Positions 44,297 through 55,027 of a DNA stretch of 64,000 nucleotides are shown here, piece by piece (position 1 is the stretch's first letter; every line of letters starts with the position of its first letter). The notes under the pieces were generated by a model, which ran no database searches, was not told the origin of the DNA, and saw nothing but the letters and a program-made list of their open reading frames with translations. Origin of the DNA: an uncultured Alphaproteobacteria bacterium (GTDB taxonomy: Bacteria > Pseudomonadota > Alphaproteobacteria > HIMB59 > GCA-002718135); NCBI GenBank assembly GCA_902575375.1, contig CACGRD010000001.1, positions 59,236 through 123,235 on the forward strand, given 5' to 3'. The translations under genes were made by a program, and so were the position numbers.

Positions 44297-46276
44297 TCAA
44301 ATTTTTTTACACCAAAATTGATACATTCCCGCAAAGGTTCTCGGATTATTTTTTTCGTATTCTTCCCACTTATCAAGATTATATAAATCATCTTTATTAG
44401 TATAAATAACTTTAAATTTTTCTTTGATTAATTGGTCTTCAAATCCTAGGAATCTTAATTCTAACTTATTTAAGTATTCTTTTATTTTACTTATTGTAAA
44501 TCTACGTTCTTGAACATTAAATAATAAATCTCTTACTCCACTTACTGTATAGAAATCAGGACTTGATTTAATAAGATTCCAATGATCATTATTATTTTCA
44601 ATTAAATCTTTTCTAAATTTAATGATGTCTTTATAATTAGATGGTAGTTTGAGTTTATTAATTTTATTTTTAATTTCTTTTATATGTTGTCTCGCTTTTT
44701 CACTATATAATCCAATAAGCATTAAAGAATCGTTATTCAAACACGAGGTTAATATTTTCCATCCTTTAAATGGATTATTCATATGATGAAGAACACCGAC
44801 TGATTCAATTATATCAAACTTTCTATCTATTGATTCTAAATCTAAAATATCCCCTTGAATAAAATCAATATTATTAATTTTAAGTTCATTTGCCTTTCTT
44901 TTTGCGTAAGATAAACTTTTAAAACTTAAATCCAGAGCAAGTATTTTAGACTTTTGATATTTTGAAGCAGTTGTGATGGCGTGCTGACCAGTGCCACAAC
45001 CGGCAATTAGAATTTCAGGATTTTCAGAGTTTGTTATTTTTTTTAAATCTAAATTTAAATCGCTATCATTTATTACCTCTTTAATTTCTCTAGGCTCAAT
45101 ACTTAATCCAAGATTTTCCCATCTAGGATAGGGGTTTTCCTCATATTGTTTCTTTACCTTAATTGAAACGCGATCTTCTACTTTCGATATAGACTTTATT
45201 GATTTAGATATTTGAATTTCAATTTTATTTTGATTTAGATGTAATTTAAATATTTCTTTTAATTTATCTGAAAATTTAACTTTATTTGACCAACTAAAAT
45301 TAGTTAAAGGTTCATAACATAATAAACACAATATATCTAAATCACTGATTTCTTTATTTTCTTTTAAATTGTTTTTAATTCTTTCATCAATTTTTTTTAT
45401 TTTTTCTATCTCATCTTTTGATTGTTCATATATGTATTCATTAAGAAAACATTGCATAGATAAAGAAATTAAAAAATTAATGTGATTTTTATCAATATTT
45501 AATTTGTATGCTTGGTTTAAAATTTTTTTTCTTATCTTAACAAAATTTTTTTCGATATAATAATCAGGAATAGGACAAACTTTCATAAATTGCATTAGAA
45601 GAGAGTTTTTCTGTAAATTTTCTAAAACATTATTAAAATCTTCATTAGTGATTTTATCCTTAATTAAAGATAAGTTATTCTTCAGATCTGTATTTAAAAA
45701 TAAACCATTTAAAATATTAGGAGCAATTGAATTTGGTCTAACAATAATTTTTTCTTTTAAAAGATGTAAAAGATATTTATTAATATTTTTATTCTCTTCA
45801 TCTAATATGTAAAACTGAAGTACCCCTGCTAAGTTGTAATATGCTACTTTATAATTTGAATTGATTTCTAAAGTTGATAAATAACATTCAATAGCCCTCT
45901 TATTTAAACCTTTCTTTCTATATATATTTCCTAGATTATTATGAGCTTTAAAATAATTAATGTCTAGTTCTATAACCTTATTATAACTTTCTATTGCTTT
46001 CTCTTTTTCATCTAATTTGTTAAAAACATTAGCTAAGTTATAATGACCATCAGTATAATTTGGGCGTAGATTAATTACTTTGATAAATAAATTTTTTGCT
46101 AATTTATAATTTTTAAGTTCTGTGTATACTACACCTTGTATATTTTGAATAAGAATAGAGTTAGGAAATTCATCTATTAGTTCATTTGATAATTTCAAAA
46201 GTTGATCAAATTTTTTTTTATCAAATAATGATATTAATTCTTTTATTTTATTTTCTGATGGCTCTATTGGATTCAT
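44297..46276 (-). CDS. TPR-repeat protein fused to SAM-dependent methyltransferase
   Basis: N-terminal TPRs (YNLANVFNKLDEKEKAIESYNKVIEL, AHNNLGNIYRKKGLNKRAIECYLSTLEI), NPYPRW, ILIAGCGTGQHAI, ESVGVLHHMNNPFKGW. Confidence 0.88.
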   Translation of the reverse strand: MNPIEPSENKIKELISLFDKKKFDQLLKLSNELIDEFPNSILIQNIQGVVYTELKNYKLAKNLFIKVINLRPNYTDGHYNLANVFNKLDEKEKAIESYNKVIELDINYFKAHNNLGNIYRKKGLNKRAIECYLSTLEINSNYKVAYYNLAGVLQFYILDEENKNINKYLLHLLKEKIIVRPNSIAPNILNGLFLNTDLKNNLSLIKDKITNEDFNNVLENLQKNSLLMQFMKVCPIPDYYIEKNFVKIRKKILNQAYKLNIDKNHINFLISLSMQCFLNEYIYEQSKDEIEKIKKIDERIKNNLKENKEISDLDILCLLCYEPLTNFSWSNKVKFSDKLKEIFKLHLNQNKIEIQISKSIKSISKVEDRVSIKVKKQYEENPYPRWENLGLSIEPREIKEVINDSDLNLDLKKITNSENPEILIAGCGTGQHAITTASKYQKSKILALDLSFKSLSYAKRKANELKINNIDFIQGDILDLESIDRKFDIIESVGVLHHMNNPFKGWKILTSCLNNDSLMLIGLYSEKARQHIKEIKNKINKLKLPSNYKDIIKFRKDLIENNNDHWNLIKSSPDFYTVSGVRDLLFNVQERRFTISKIKEYLNKLELRFLGFEDQLIKEKFKVIYTNKDDLYNLDKWEEYEKNNPRTFAGMYQFWCKKI

Positions 46277-47854
46277 CTATACAACAGAAGAAATAAGTTT
46301 TTTTGTATACTCTGATTTAGGAGTATTAAATAAATCACTACTAATATTTTCTTCAACAATTAAACCATCTTTTAATACAATTATTCTGTCCGATATTGCT
46401 TTGATGACTGTCATATCATGACTAATAAATATGTAGCTAAGCTGAAGTTGTTTTTGTAGTTTATTTAAAAGATTTATTATTTGATTTTGTATTGTTACAT
46501 CTAAAGCTGAAGTAGGTTCATCCAATATTAAAATTTTTGGTTCTAAAATTAGAGCTCTTGCAATTGCAATTCTTTGACGTTGGCCCCCTGAAAATTCATG
46601 AGGGTATTTTTCAATTGTATTTTTATACTCTAATCCAACTTTATCTAATATATTTTTTATTTTTTCTTCTTTTTCCTTTTTACTTATACTTGGATAATGG
46701 ATTAACAAACCTTCAGAAATAATATCCTCTATATTCATTCTTGGACTTAATGATGAAAATGGATCTTGAAAGACAATCTGTATTTCATTTCTTAAATTTA
46801 GCATTTCCTTTTTATTTAACTGATTAAGATCTTTTTTATTTATTTTTATTTTTCCTTTTGATTCTATTAAATTTAAAATTGCTAAAATAAGAGATGTTTT
46901 TCCTGAACCTGACTCTCCAACGATACCAATACTTTCACCAATTTTTAAATCAAAACTGACATTCTTAATTGCTTTTACATAGTCAACTGTTCTTTTTAAA
47001 AGCCCTTTTTTAATTGGGTACCATACATCTAAATTCTCAACTTTTAAGATAGAATCTGAATCAAAATTTTTGCTCTCTTTAATATTACTCTGATAAGTAA
47101 CTAATTCTCTTGTATACTCATTTTTTGGATTATTAAATATTTCATCATTTGTACCAAATTCTACAATTTTACCATTTTTCATTACATAAATATAATCTGA
47201 TAATTTTTTTACTACTGATAAATCATGACTTATAAAAACTAGAGACATACCCAGTCTTGATTGTATATTTTTTAGCAGTTCTAAAATTTGTAGTTGAATC
47301 GTAACATCTAATGCTGTTGTTGGCTCATCAGCAATAAGAACTTCTGGGTTATTAGCAATACTCATTGCAATCATAGCTCTTTGTCTCTGTCCACCTGATA
47401 ATTCATAAGGATATATTTTTGGCCTTGTTGCAATGTTATCTAAACCCACTTCTTTTAATAAATTTATAGTTTTTATCTTAGCTTCATTCTTAGTAATTAC
47501 ATTGTGGGTTGTAATGATCTCCTCAATTTGTTTGTTAATAGTGTGCAAGGGATTTAAACTTGTCATGGGTTCCTGAAAAATTGTAGAAATTTTATTTCCT
47601 CTTATTTTTTGTATTTCACTTTCATTTAATTTCAATAAATTAACATTATTAAAAAATATATTACCATTTTTAATATCAGCACCATTAGGTAGTAGCTTTA
47701 AAATACTTAGTGCAGATAAAGTTTTCCCTGAACCTGACTCACCAACAATAGCGGTAGTTTTTCCTTTTATAACATCTAGATTTATATTCTTTACTACCTC
47801 AATGTTTCTATTAAATTCAATTGTAAGATTTTGTATTGAAACTATTTTATCCAT
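46277..47854 (-). CDS. yejF: Peptide ABC transporter, duplicated ATP-binding protein (YejF-like)
   Basis: Two ABC ATPase domains: two Walker A (GESGSGKT) and two LSGGQRQR/FSGGQRQR signatures. Confidence 0.88.
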   Translation of the reverse strand: MDKIVSIQNLTIEFNRNIEVVKNINLDVIKGKTTAIVGESGSGKTLSALSILKLLPNGADIKNGNIFFNNVNLLKLNESEIQKIRGNKISTIFQEPMTSLNPLHTINKQIEEIITTHNVITKNEAKIKTINLLKEVGLDNIATRPKIYPYELSGGQRQRAMIAMSIANNPEVLIADEPTTALDVTIQLQILELLKNIQSRLGMSLVFISHDLSVVKKLSDYIYVMKNGKIVEFGTNDEIFNNPKNEYTRELVTYQSNIKESKNFDSDSILKVENLDVWYPIKKGLLKRTVDYVKAIKNVSFDLKIGESIGIVGESGSGKTSLILAILNLIESKGKIKINKKDLNQLNKKEMLNLRNEIQIVFQDPFSSLSPRMNIEDIISEGLLIHYPSISKKEKEEKIKNILDKVGLEYKNTIEKYPHEFSGGQRQRIAIARALILEPKILILDEPTSALDVTIQNQIINLLNKLQKQLQLSYIFISHDMTVIKAISDRIIVLKDGLIVEENISSDLFNTPKSEYTKKLISSVV

Positions 47855-47855
47855 T

Positions 47856-48884
47856 TTAATTAAAAGTCTTTCTGGGATCTAAAGAGTCTCTAATTGCTTC
47901 ACCTACAAAAACTAAAAGACCTAACATCAAACCTAAGGTTAAAAAACTTGTAATTCCTAGCCATGGAGCTTGTAAATTATTCCTTCCTTGATTTACCATT
48001 TCTCCTAATGATGCTGAACCTGGAGGTAAGCCAAAACCTAAAAAATCAAGACCTGATAATGCAGTTACAGAAGCACTTAAACTGAATGGAAGAAAAGTAA
48101 CAGTAGCAATAGTAGCATTAGGTAACATGTGCCTAATCATTATTCTTATGTTCGAAACACCTAGTGCTTTTGCAGCTCTTATATAGTCAAAATTCCTTGC
48201 CCTTAAAAATTCTGCACGAACAACACCAACATAACCCATCCAACTAAAAAGTAATAAGATAATTAAAAGCCACCAAAAATTTGGTTGAATTACACTAGCC
48301 AAAATTATTAAGACATACAAAGTTGGAATGGCTGACCAAACTTCCATGAATCTTTGGAAGAATAAATCAGTCTTTCCACCAAAATAACCCTGTATTGCTC
48401 CTGCAGATACTCCTATAATCATCGAAAAAAATGTTAAAGTAAATCCAAATAATACGGATATTCGGAAACCATAAATTAATCTTGATAGTACATCTCTTGC
48501 TTGATCATCAGTACCAAGCCAATTTTTATTCGAAGGTGGTGAAGGAGCTGGAGTGGATAAATCTCTTATTATAGTATTATACGAATATGGAATTATAGGC
48601 ATAATTATCCAACCATTTTCCTCAATTAAGTTTTTAACATATGGATCTTTATAATCTGCCTCTGTTTCAAAATCCCCTCCAAATGTTGTTTCTGAATAAA
48701 AAGAAAATATTGGATAATAAAAGTTTGAGTTATATTTTACTAATAAGGGTTTTTCATTTGCAATAAAATTAGCAAATAAAGAAATCATAAACAAAAAACT
48801 GAATATCCAAAAAGAATAATAACCTCTTTTATTGTTCTTAAAATTATTTAGTCTTCGCTGATTTAATTTTGATAAATTCTTCAT
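47856..48884 (-). CDS. yejE: Peptide ABC transporter permease (YejE-like)
   Basis: [46 protein letters not shown]. Confidence 0.88.
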   Translation of the reverse strand: MKNLSKLNQRRLNNFKNNKRGYYSFWIFSFLFMISLFANFIANEKPLLVKYNSNFYYPIFSFYSETTFGGDFETEADYKDPYVKNLIEENGWIIMPIIPYSYNTIIRDLSTPAPSPPSNKNWLGTDDQARDVLSRLIYGFRISVLFGFTLTFFSMIIGVSAGAIQGYFGGKTDLFFQRFMEVWSAIPTLYVLIILASVIQPNFWWLLIILLLFSWMGYVGVVRAEFLRARNFDYIRAAKALGVSNIRIMIRHMLPNATIATVTFLPFSLSASVTALSGLDFLGFGLPPGSASLGEMVNQGRNNLQAPWLGITSFLTLGLMLGLLVFVGEAIRDSLDPRKTFN

Positions 48885-49984
48885 TGTCTTGATTCAAAAT
48901 CTATACGTGGATCAATTATTGAGTACATAAAATCGCCAATTATTCCCATTACCAAACCGAGTAGTGAGAAAAAATAAAGTGTTGCAAATATAACTGGATA
49001 ATCTCTAGTCAGAGCAGCTTCGTATCCTAGTAACCCTAGACCATCTAAAGAAAAAATAACTTCAATGAACAGAGAACTTGAAAAAAGAATTCCAATAAAT
49101 GCAGATGGAAAACCAGCAATTACTATTAACATTGCATTTCTAAATACATGACCATACAGGACCTTTCTTTCAGTTAAACCTTTAGACCGTGCTGTAATTA
49201 CATATTGTTGATTGACTTGATCAAGAAATGAATTTTTTGTTAAAAAAGTCAATCCAGCAAACCCACTCACAAGCATTGCAGTTAAAGGCAGTGCTAAATG
49301 CCAGAAGTAATCTATTATTTTTTGAAATAATGTTAATTCATCAAAATTTTCAGAAAATAAACCTCTTAGAGGAAAAATATCATAAAATCTTCCTCCTGCA
49401 AAAAATACTATTAGTATTACAGCAAATAAAAAATTTGGTATTGCATAACCAATTGTTACAATTGAACTTGATACAATATCAAACTTTGATCCATCCTTTA
49501 TCGCTTTTCTTATACCGAGAGGAATAGAAATTAAATATACTAATAAAGTTGTCCATAAACCAAGTGATATTGAAACTGGCATTTTATCTAAAACAATTGA
49601 GGTAACTTTTTGATCTCTAAAAAAACTTTCTCCAAAATCAAAGGTTAAATAATCTTTTAACATTTTCATGAAACGTTGATGTGCTGGTTTGTCCATTCCA
49701 TACATCTTTTCTATTTCCTTTATGATATCTGGATCAAGGCCTTGTGCTCCTCTATATTTACTATCATTAACTGATGTAGAATTATCTCGATTAAACTCTA
49801 AAGTTTCACCCTCGCCACCACCAGAAAATCGGGCTGTTGACTCAACAGCTGTGCCAGTCATTTGTGCAATCATTTGTTCTACTGGGCCACCTGGAACAAT
49901 TTGAATGATTGCAAAATTTATAACCATTATCCCAAAAAGAGTTGGGATAATTAAAAGAAGTCTTTTTATTAAGTAAGCACCCAT
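48881..49984 (-). CDS. yejB: Peptide ABC transporter permease (YejB-like)
   Basis: [55 protein letters not shown]. Confidence 0.88.
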   Translation of the reverse strand: MGAYLIKRLLLIIPTLFGIMVINFAIIQIVPGGPVEQMIAQMTGTAVESTARFSGGGEGETLEFNRDNSTSVNDSKYRGAQGLDPDIIKEIEKMYGMDKPAHQRFMKMLKDYLTFDFGESFFRDQKVTSIVLDKMPVSISLGLWTTLLVYLISIPLGIRKAIKDGSKFDIVSSSIVTIGYAIPNFLFAVILIVFFAGGRFYDIFPLRGLFSENFDELTLFQKIIDYFWHLALPLTAMLVSGFAGLTFLTKNSFLDQVNQQYVITARSKGLTERKVLYGHVFRNAMLIVIAGFPSAFIGILFSSSLFIEVIFSLDGLGLLGYEAALTRDYPVIFATLYFFSLLGLVMGIIGDFMYSIIDPRIDFESRQ

Positions 49985-50023
49985 ATTGTGCTATTTTATA
50001 TTATTTCTAATAAACTTTAATAA

Positions 50024-51850
50024 TTAGTTTGATGTTCTATTTGATTGGATTGTTTCAAATTTATTCTGATTAATCCACCATGTATCGAAGCCTAAAGAAT
50101 ATTTTGGTTTTATTTTTGGTTGATCAAAAAAATCCCAATATAGAACTCTGTATGACGAGATATGCCATTGTGGAATAACATAATAATTCCATAGAAGAAC
50201 TCGATCTAGAGCTTTGGTTATTGTAATTAACTCTTCTCTATCACTAGCGTTAATTAGGCTTTCAATTAATCCATCTACAGCATAATTTTTAATACCAACA
50301 ACATTTCTAGAGCCATCAGTATCTGCTGCATCAGAGCCCCAAAAATTTCTTTGCTCGTTACCTGGAGATAAAGATTGACCAAAGGTTTGCACAACCATAT
50401 CAAAATCAAATGTTTCCATTCTTTTTTGATATTGTGCACTATCAATTGTTCTTACTTCTGCAATTATACCCAATTTTTCAAGATTATCTTTAAATGGGAA
50501 AACTATTCTTTCAAAAGCTGGTGATCGTAATAAGATTTCAAATTCAAAAGGTTCTTTTGAACTAGAATGTATAAGTATACCATCAACTAATTCCCATCCA
50601 GATTCTTTTAAAAGTTTTGAAGCTTCTTGCAATTGCATCCTCATATAACCGGAACCATCTGTTACTGGATTTGTATATACTTCTGTAAATATTTCTTTTG
50701 GAAGTACATCAAAATATGGATTTAAATAATTTAATTCTTCTTTTGAAGGAAGACCAGAGGAAGCAAGTTCTGAATTTTCAAAAAAGCTATCTGTTCTTTT
50801 ATATGCATCAAAAAATAAATTTTTATTAGACCACTCAAAATCAAAAGCATAAGAAAGAGCTTTTCTTACTCTTCTATCTTTAAATTTATCTTTTCTAATA
50901 TTAAATGCAAAACCTTGCATACCTTGTGGATTTTCATGACTTATTAATTCTTTTTTAATTAAACCTTTATTCACTGCGTTTATATCATACGCAGTTGCCC
51001 ACTCTTTTGATGAATTTTCAGAGAAAAAATCAATCTCACCAGATTTAAAAGCTTCTCTTTCAATACCTCTGTCTTTGTAATAATCATATCTAATTGTGCC
51101 AAAGTTATCTTTACCAATTTTAATTGGTATTGATGCATCAAAACCCCAATAATTTTGATCTAGTTCGTAGGTAATTGATCTTCCACTATCAAATGATTTA
51201 ATCTTATATGGACCACTTCCAACTGGTATTTCCAGCGATGTTTCTTCAAAGTTTTTATTTTCCCAATAATGTTTTGGTAGTACAGGTAGTTGACCGACAA
51301 TTAACACTAATTCTTTATTCGTGTTTGTTGTAAAATTAAATCTAACTTTATTTTCTTGTTCTTTAATTACTTCTTTTACATCTCCATAGTAGTATTTATA
51401 AAATGGGTGGCCTTTTTCCATTAAGGTATTAAATGTCCAAACAACATCGTCAGCTGTAATTTTTTTTCCATCGTGCCAATACGCTTCGTTTCTTAATGTA
51501 AATGAAACCCAAGATCTATCATCTGGCCATTCAATCATTTCTGCCAATAATCCGTATTCCGTAAATGCTTCATCGCTTGATCCCGTTGTTAATGTTTCAT
51601 ACAATCCTCCAATTCCAGCAGCAGAGGTACCTTTTAAAATAAATGGATTGAAACTATCATAGGTTCCAATGGCACTTCTTACTATTGATCCACCTTTGGT
51701 TGAATTTGGATTAATATATTCAACATTTTCAAAATTTTTTGAGTATTTTGGCTCACCATGCATTGCAATTGCATGTGATATATTAGTATTTGCTTGTGCT
51801 TTTAATTGAAAAATTAGAGTAAGCGTAAAGATCAAAGCGAGTATATTCAT
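50024..51850 (-). CDS. yejA: Extracellular peptide-binding protein (YejA-like)
   Basis: Signal peptide, HAIAMHGEPKY, GGLYETL, YWHDGKKITADDVVWTFN; adjacent to yejBEF. Confidence 0.88.
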   Translation of the reverse strand: MNILALIFTLTLIFQLKAQANTNISHAIAMHGEPKYSKNFENVEYINPNSTKGGSIVRSAIGTYDSFNPFILKGTSAAGIGGLYETLTTGSSDEAFTEYGLLAEMIEWPDDRSWVSFTLRNEAYWHDGKKITADDVVWTFNTLMEKGHPFYKYYYGDVKEVIKEQENKVRFNFTTNTNKELVLIVGQLPVLPKHYWENKNFEETSLEIPVGSGPYKIKSFDSGRSITYELDQNYWGFDASIPIKIGKDNFGTIRYDYYKDRGIEREAFKSGEIDFFSENSSKEWATAYDINAVNKGLIKKELISHENPQGMQGFAFNIRKDKFKDRRVRKALSYAFDFEWSNKNLFFDAYKRTDSFFENSELASSGLPSKEELNYLNPYFDVLPKEIFTEVYTNPVTDGSGYMRMQLQEASKLLKESGWELVDGILIHSSSKEPFEFEILLRSPAFERIVFPFKDNLEKLGIIAEVRTIDSAQYQKRMETFDFDMVVQTFGQSLSPGNEQRNFWGSDAADTDGSRNVVGIKNYAVDGLIESLINASDREELITITKALDRVLLWNYYVIPQWHISSYRVLYWDFFDQPKIKPKYSLGFDTWWINQNKFETIQSNRTSN

Positions 51851-51891
51851 ATTTGTAATATATGTCGATTTATTAAAAATTAAAATAAATT

Positions 51892-52665
51892 TTAGTTTAT
51901 TAATTTAATTATTTCATCATGAAGCGAGCTTGTACTGGAAGCAACTAAACTGCCATCTGAGTCTATAGATATATCTTGTCCAAACTTATCCGTAATTACT
52001 CCACCAGCTCCTTCAATTACATTTACAAGAGCCATATAATCATGCACTTTTAATGTATCTTCTAAAACAATATCAATTAAACCTGAGGCTAACATTCCAT
52101 ACATATAACAATCACCACCCAGTCTACAATATCTTGATTTTTCTTTTAGTAATTCTAATCCTTTTCTGATTTGAGGTTCATTAAAATATAATCCAGATGT
52201 AAAAAGATAGGCATCTTTAATTTGTTTAATAGTACTAGTTTGAACATCTTTTCCATTACATTTTGTCTTTTGATTTTTTTCTCCTATCCACCGCTCATTG
52301 TGTGCTGGACAATTAATAATCCCTAAAACTGGTTTTTTGTTATGAAGCAATGAAATTAAATTACCAAAATCTTTATGTCCAGCTATATAACTTCTTGTTC
52401 CATCTATGGGATCTAATACCCATAAAAACTCAGAGTCTATTTTTTCATTTTCATACTCTTCACCCAAAATTCCATGATCAGGATATTCTTTTCTTATTCT
52501 CTCTCTTAATATTTGTTCTGTTTCTTTATCTGCTAAAGTTACAGGACTTTCATCATCTTTAATTTCTATTTCAATTTTGTTTCTAAAATAATGCATCGAA
52601 GTCTTAGATGCATCATCGGCTAAAGAGTTTGCAAATTTTGAAAACTCTTCTGTATCTATGATCAT
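51892..52665 (-). CDS. Inositol monophosphatase family, histidinol-phosphatase-like
   Basis: GILGEEYENEK, LWVLDPIDGTRSYIAG, ending in VIEGAGGVITD. Confidence 0.85.
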   Translation of the reverse strand: MIIDTEEFSKFANSLADDASKTSMHYFRNKIEIEIKDDESPVTLADKETEQILRERIRKEYPDHGILGEEYENEKIDSEFLWVLDPIDGTRSYIAGHKDFGNLISLLHNKKPVLGIINCPAHNERWIGEKNQKTKCNGKDVQTSTIKQIKDAYLFTSGLYFNEPQIRKGLELLKEKSRYCRLGGDCYMYGMLASGLIDIVLEDTLKVHDYMALVNVIEGAGGVITDKFGQDISIDSDGSLVASSTSSLHDEIIKLIN

Positions 52666-52674
52666 TAATTTAGT

Positions 52675-53220
52675 TTATGGAAGTGGTGCTGGATTATCTG
52701 AGTGTTCTCTTAGGAAATAAACTAAGTCTGCTCTATCTTTTACTTTTTTCAAACCTGCAAAGTTCATTTTTGTACCTTTTATATATTTTTTTGGTTTATA
52801 TAAAAATTCTGCTAATTCTTCATATCCCCATTCTCCACCATATTCAGCTAAAGCTTTGGAGTATGCAAAACCTTCAACATTTGCTTTTGGTCTATTTATA
52901 ATATTCCATAAGTGTGGACCTACTTTATTTTCACTCCCTTTTTCGTAATTATGGCACGTAGCACATTTTTTGAATAATTTTTCTCCATTATCGAGAGAAG
53001 CACTTGCTAATAACATTGAAATTGGCTCAATTACTTCTTCTTTTTTTTCGACTACTCCAACGCCAGTCGAATCCTCAGGAACGTCTATTTTATAAGCTGT
53101 TTCTTTTTTTTCATCATGATCAATATTAATGACTAAATCTCCAAAATGCCCGATAAGGGTAAAAATTAAGACTGCTAATATAATAGATGCTAAAATTTTA
53201 TTAACTTCAAGCCCAGACAT
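52675..53220 (-). CDS. Membrane-anchored c-type cytochrome (CycM-like)
   Basis: N-terminal TM (NKILASIILAVLIFTLIGHFG), CATCH haem motif, GTKMNFAGL; start at 53220 rather than 53508. Confidence 0.85.
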   Translation of the reverse strand: MSGLEVNKILASIILAVLIFTLIGHFGDLVINIDHDEKKETAYKIDVPEDSTGVGVVEKKEEVIEPISMLLASASLDNGEKLFKKCATCHNYEKGSENKVGPHLWNIINRPKANVEGFAYSKALAEYGGEWGYEELAEFLYKPKKYIKGTKMNFAGLKKVKDRADLVYFLREHSDNPAPLP

Positions 53221-53311
53221 GTATAAGTACATATACAGATTTTTTAGAAGAAAGAATATATTTGTCGTAAGTATGAAATTTAAATTCTCTTGCCTAATTG
53301 TCGCATAAATT

Positions 53312-54046
53312 ATGAAAAATGTTGTAATTATACCTTCACGAATGGCTTCCAATAGACTGCCGGGCAAACCATTAATGGCTATAGATGGTATTCCAATGAT
53401 ACAACGAGTATGGCAACAAGCAATTGAGTCAAATATTGGAGAAGTGTTTGTTGCATGCTCTGAAATTGAAGTGCACGACTTAATTGTAAGTAATGGTGGC
53501 AAAGCCATTATGACAGATCCAAATCTTCCCTCTGGAACTGATAGAGTTTACTCCGCTTATTTAAAGATAAAAAATAACAAAGACATTAATGTAATAATCA
53601 ATCTACAAGGTGATATGCCTCTTATAAATCCAGAACATATTATTAAAGTCATTAACCCAATAAAAAGAAATTTTACCATTGGCACACTCGCAACAAACTT
53701 ACATGATAATGAATTAAATAATCCCAATGTAACAAAAGTTGAAGTTGATTTTAAAAAAAATGAAACAGCGCAGGCGTTAAGTTTTTACAGAGAAGTTATG
53801 ATAGAAAATAAAAACTTATACCATCATGTTGGTATCTATAGTTATACTCCAGATTCAATTAATACCTTTATCAATCTACCTAAATCAAAAAATGAAATAG
53901 ATCTAAGTTTAGAACAAATGAGAGCTATGGATTCTAACATTCCAATTGGAGTTACGTATGTTCCTGAAGTTCCAATGAGTGTAGATACAAAAGAGGATTT
54001 AATAAATATTGAAACTAATATAAGAGAGCGCAATGATAAAAGTTGA
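53312..54046 (+). CDS. kdsB: 3-deoxy-manno-octulosonate cytidylyltransferase
   Basis: IIPSRMASNRLPGKPLMAIDGIPMIQRVWQQA, NLQGDMPLI. Confidence 0.93.
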   Translation: MKNVVIIPSRMASNRLPGKPLMAIDGIPMIQRVWQQAIESNIGEVFVACSEIEVHDLIVSNGGKAIMTDPNLPSGTDRVYSAYLKIKNNKDINVIINLQGDMPLINPEHIIKVINPIKRNFTIGTLATNLHDNELNNPNVTKVEVDFKKNETAQALSFYREVMIENKNLYHHVGIYSYTPDSINTFINLPKSKNEIDLSLEQMRAMDSNIPIGVTYVPEVPMSVDTKEDLINIETNIRERNDKS

Positions 54047-54875
54047 TAGTTTTTCATTTCAAGGTGTAAATGGTGCTTATAGTGAACAAGCTGGAAAAAA
54101 TATTTTTCCAACCGCAACAAGTATACCGTGTGCAACTTTTGAAGATATGTTTGAACATGTTAGGTCTGGAAAATCTGAAGCAGCAATGGTTCCAATAGAA
54201 AACTCTCTTGCAGGAAGAGTAGCGGATACCCAAAGATTGATACCTGACTCTGATTTAAAAATAACTTATGAATATTTTCATGAAGTAAATCATAACTTAC
54301 TTGGAATTAGAGGTGCAAAAATCTCAGATATCAAAAGAATAAGAAGTCATGAACAGGGAATTGCCCAATGTCGAAACAAAATTTTAAAACTAGATAAGCA
54401 AATGATTGTTGAAGCTGATACAGCCGGATCTGCTAAATTAATTTCAGAGTTAAATAATATTGAAGATGGAGCTATCGCATCTGAACTTGCTGCTGATATA
54501 TATGATCTTGATATATTGGAAAAAAATTTCCAAGATACTCAAAATAACGTTACTCGATTTCTTGTTATGCAAAAAAATTTATCAGATATAAATCTAGAAA
54601 CAAAGGATATCCTTACAACATTAGTATTTACAGTTAGAAGTATTCCAGCAGTTTTGTACAAATGTCTTGGTGGATTTGCTAGTAATGGTGTTAACATAAC
54701 TAAGCTTGAGAGTTACATTCACCCACAGGGTTTTGATGTTGCACAATTTTATATAGATTTTGAGGGGCATCCTGAGAATACATCTGTAAAATTAGCACTA
54801 GAAGAGATGAAATTTTTTTGTAAGAAGATAGAAATCCTTGGAGTATATGAGAAATCTTCATTTAGGAAAAAATAG
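54033..54875 (+). CDS. pheA: Prephenate dehydratase
   Basis: FQGVNGAYSEQA, VPIENSLAGRV, NNVTRFLVM, ACT domain GGFASNGVNITKLES. Confidence 0.93.
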   Translation: MIKVDSFSFQGVNGAYSEQAGKNIFPTATSIPCATFEDMFEHVRSGKSEAAMVPIENSLAGRVADTQRLIPDSDLKITYEYFHEVNHNLLGIRGAKISDIKRIRSHEQGIAQCRNKILKLDKQMIVEADTAGSAKLISELNNIEDGAIASELAADIYDLDILEKNFQDTQNNVTRFLVMQKNLSDINLETKDILTTLVFTVRSIPAVLYKCLGGFASNGVNITKLESYIHPQGFDVAQFYIDFEGHPENTSVKLALEEMKFFCKKIEILGVYEKSSFRKK

Positions 54876-54929
54876 GTTTTTTTAAAAAGTCTATTTATAT
54901 TTTATTTACATTAATGTTATATTGCTACA

Positions 54930-55017
54930 GGGAGGATTGAGGGCAAGTAAATTGCTAATCCAGTCAGATCTGAAAAGAAGCAGCTGTAACAATCTTGTTT
55001 GGGTCTCAACTCCTTCC
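54930..55017 (+). ncRNA. ffs: Signal recognition particle 4.5S RNA
   Basis: GTCAGATCTGAAAAGAAGCAGC matches the SRP core GTCAGGTCCGGAAGGAAGCAGC with compensatory closing-pair change; outer GGAGGATTGAG/CTCAACTCCTTCC pairing; just upstream of dnaX. Confidence 0.88.
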
Positions 55018-55027
55018 ACTAATTATA

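Noticed and set aside
53221-53508. N-terminal extension of the cytochrome c ORF
   Set aside because: It is antisense to the start of kdsB and its divergent promoter region; the Met at 53220 followed by a TM segment fits a CycM-like cytochrome.
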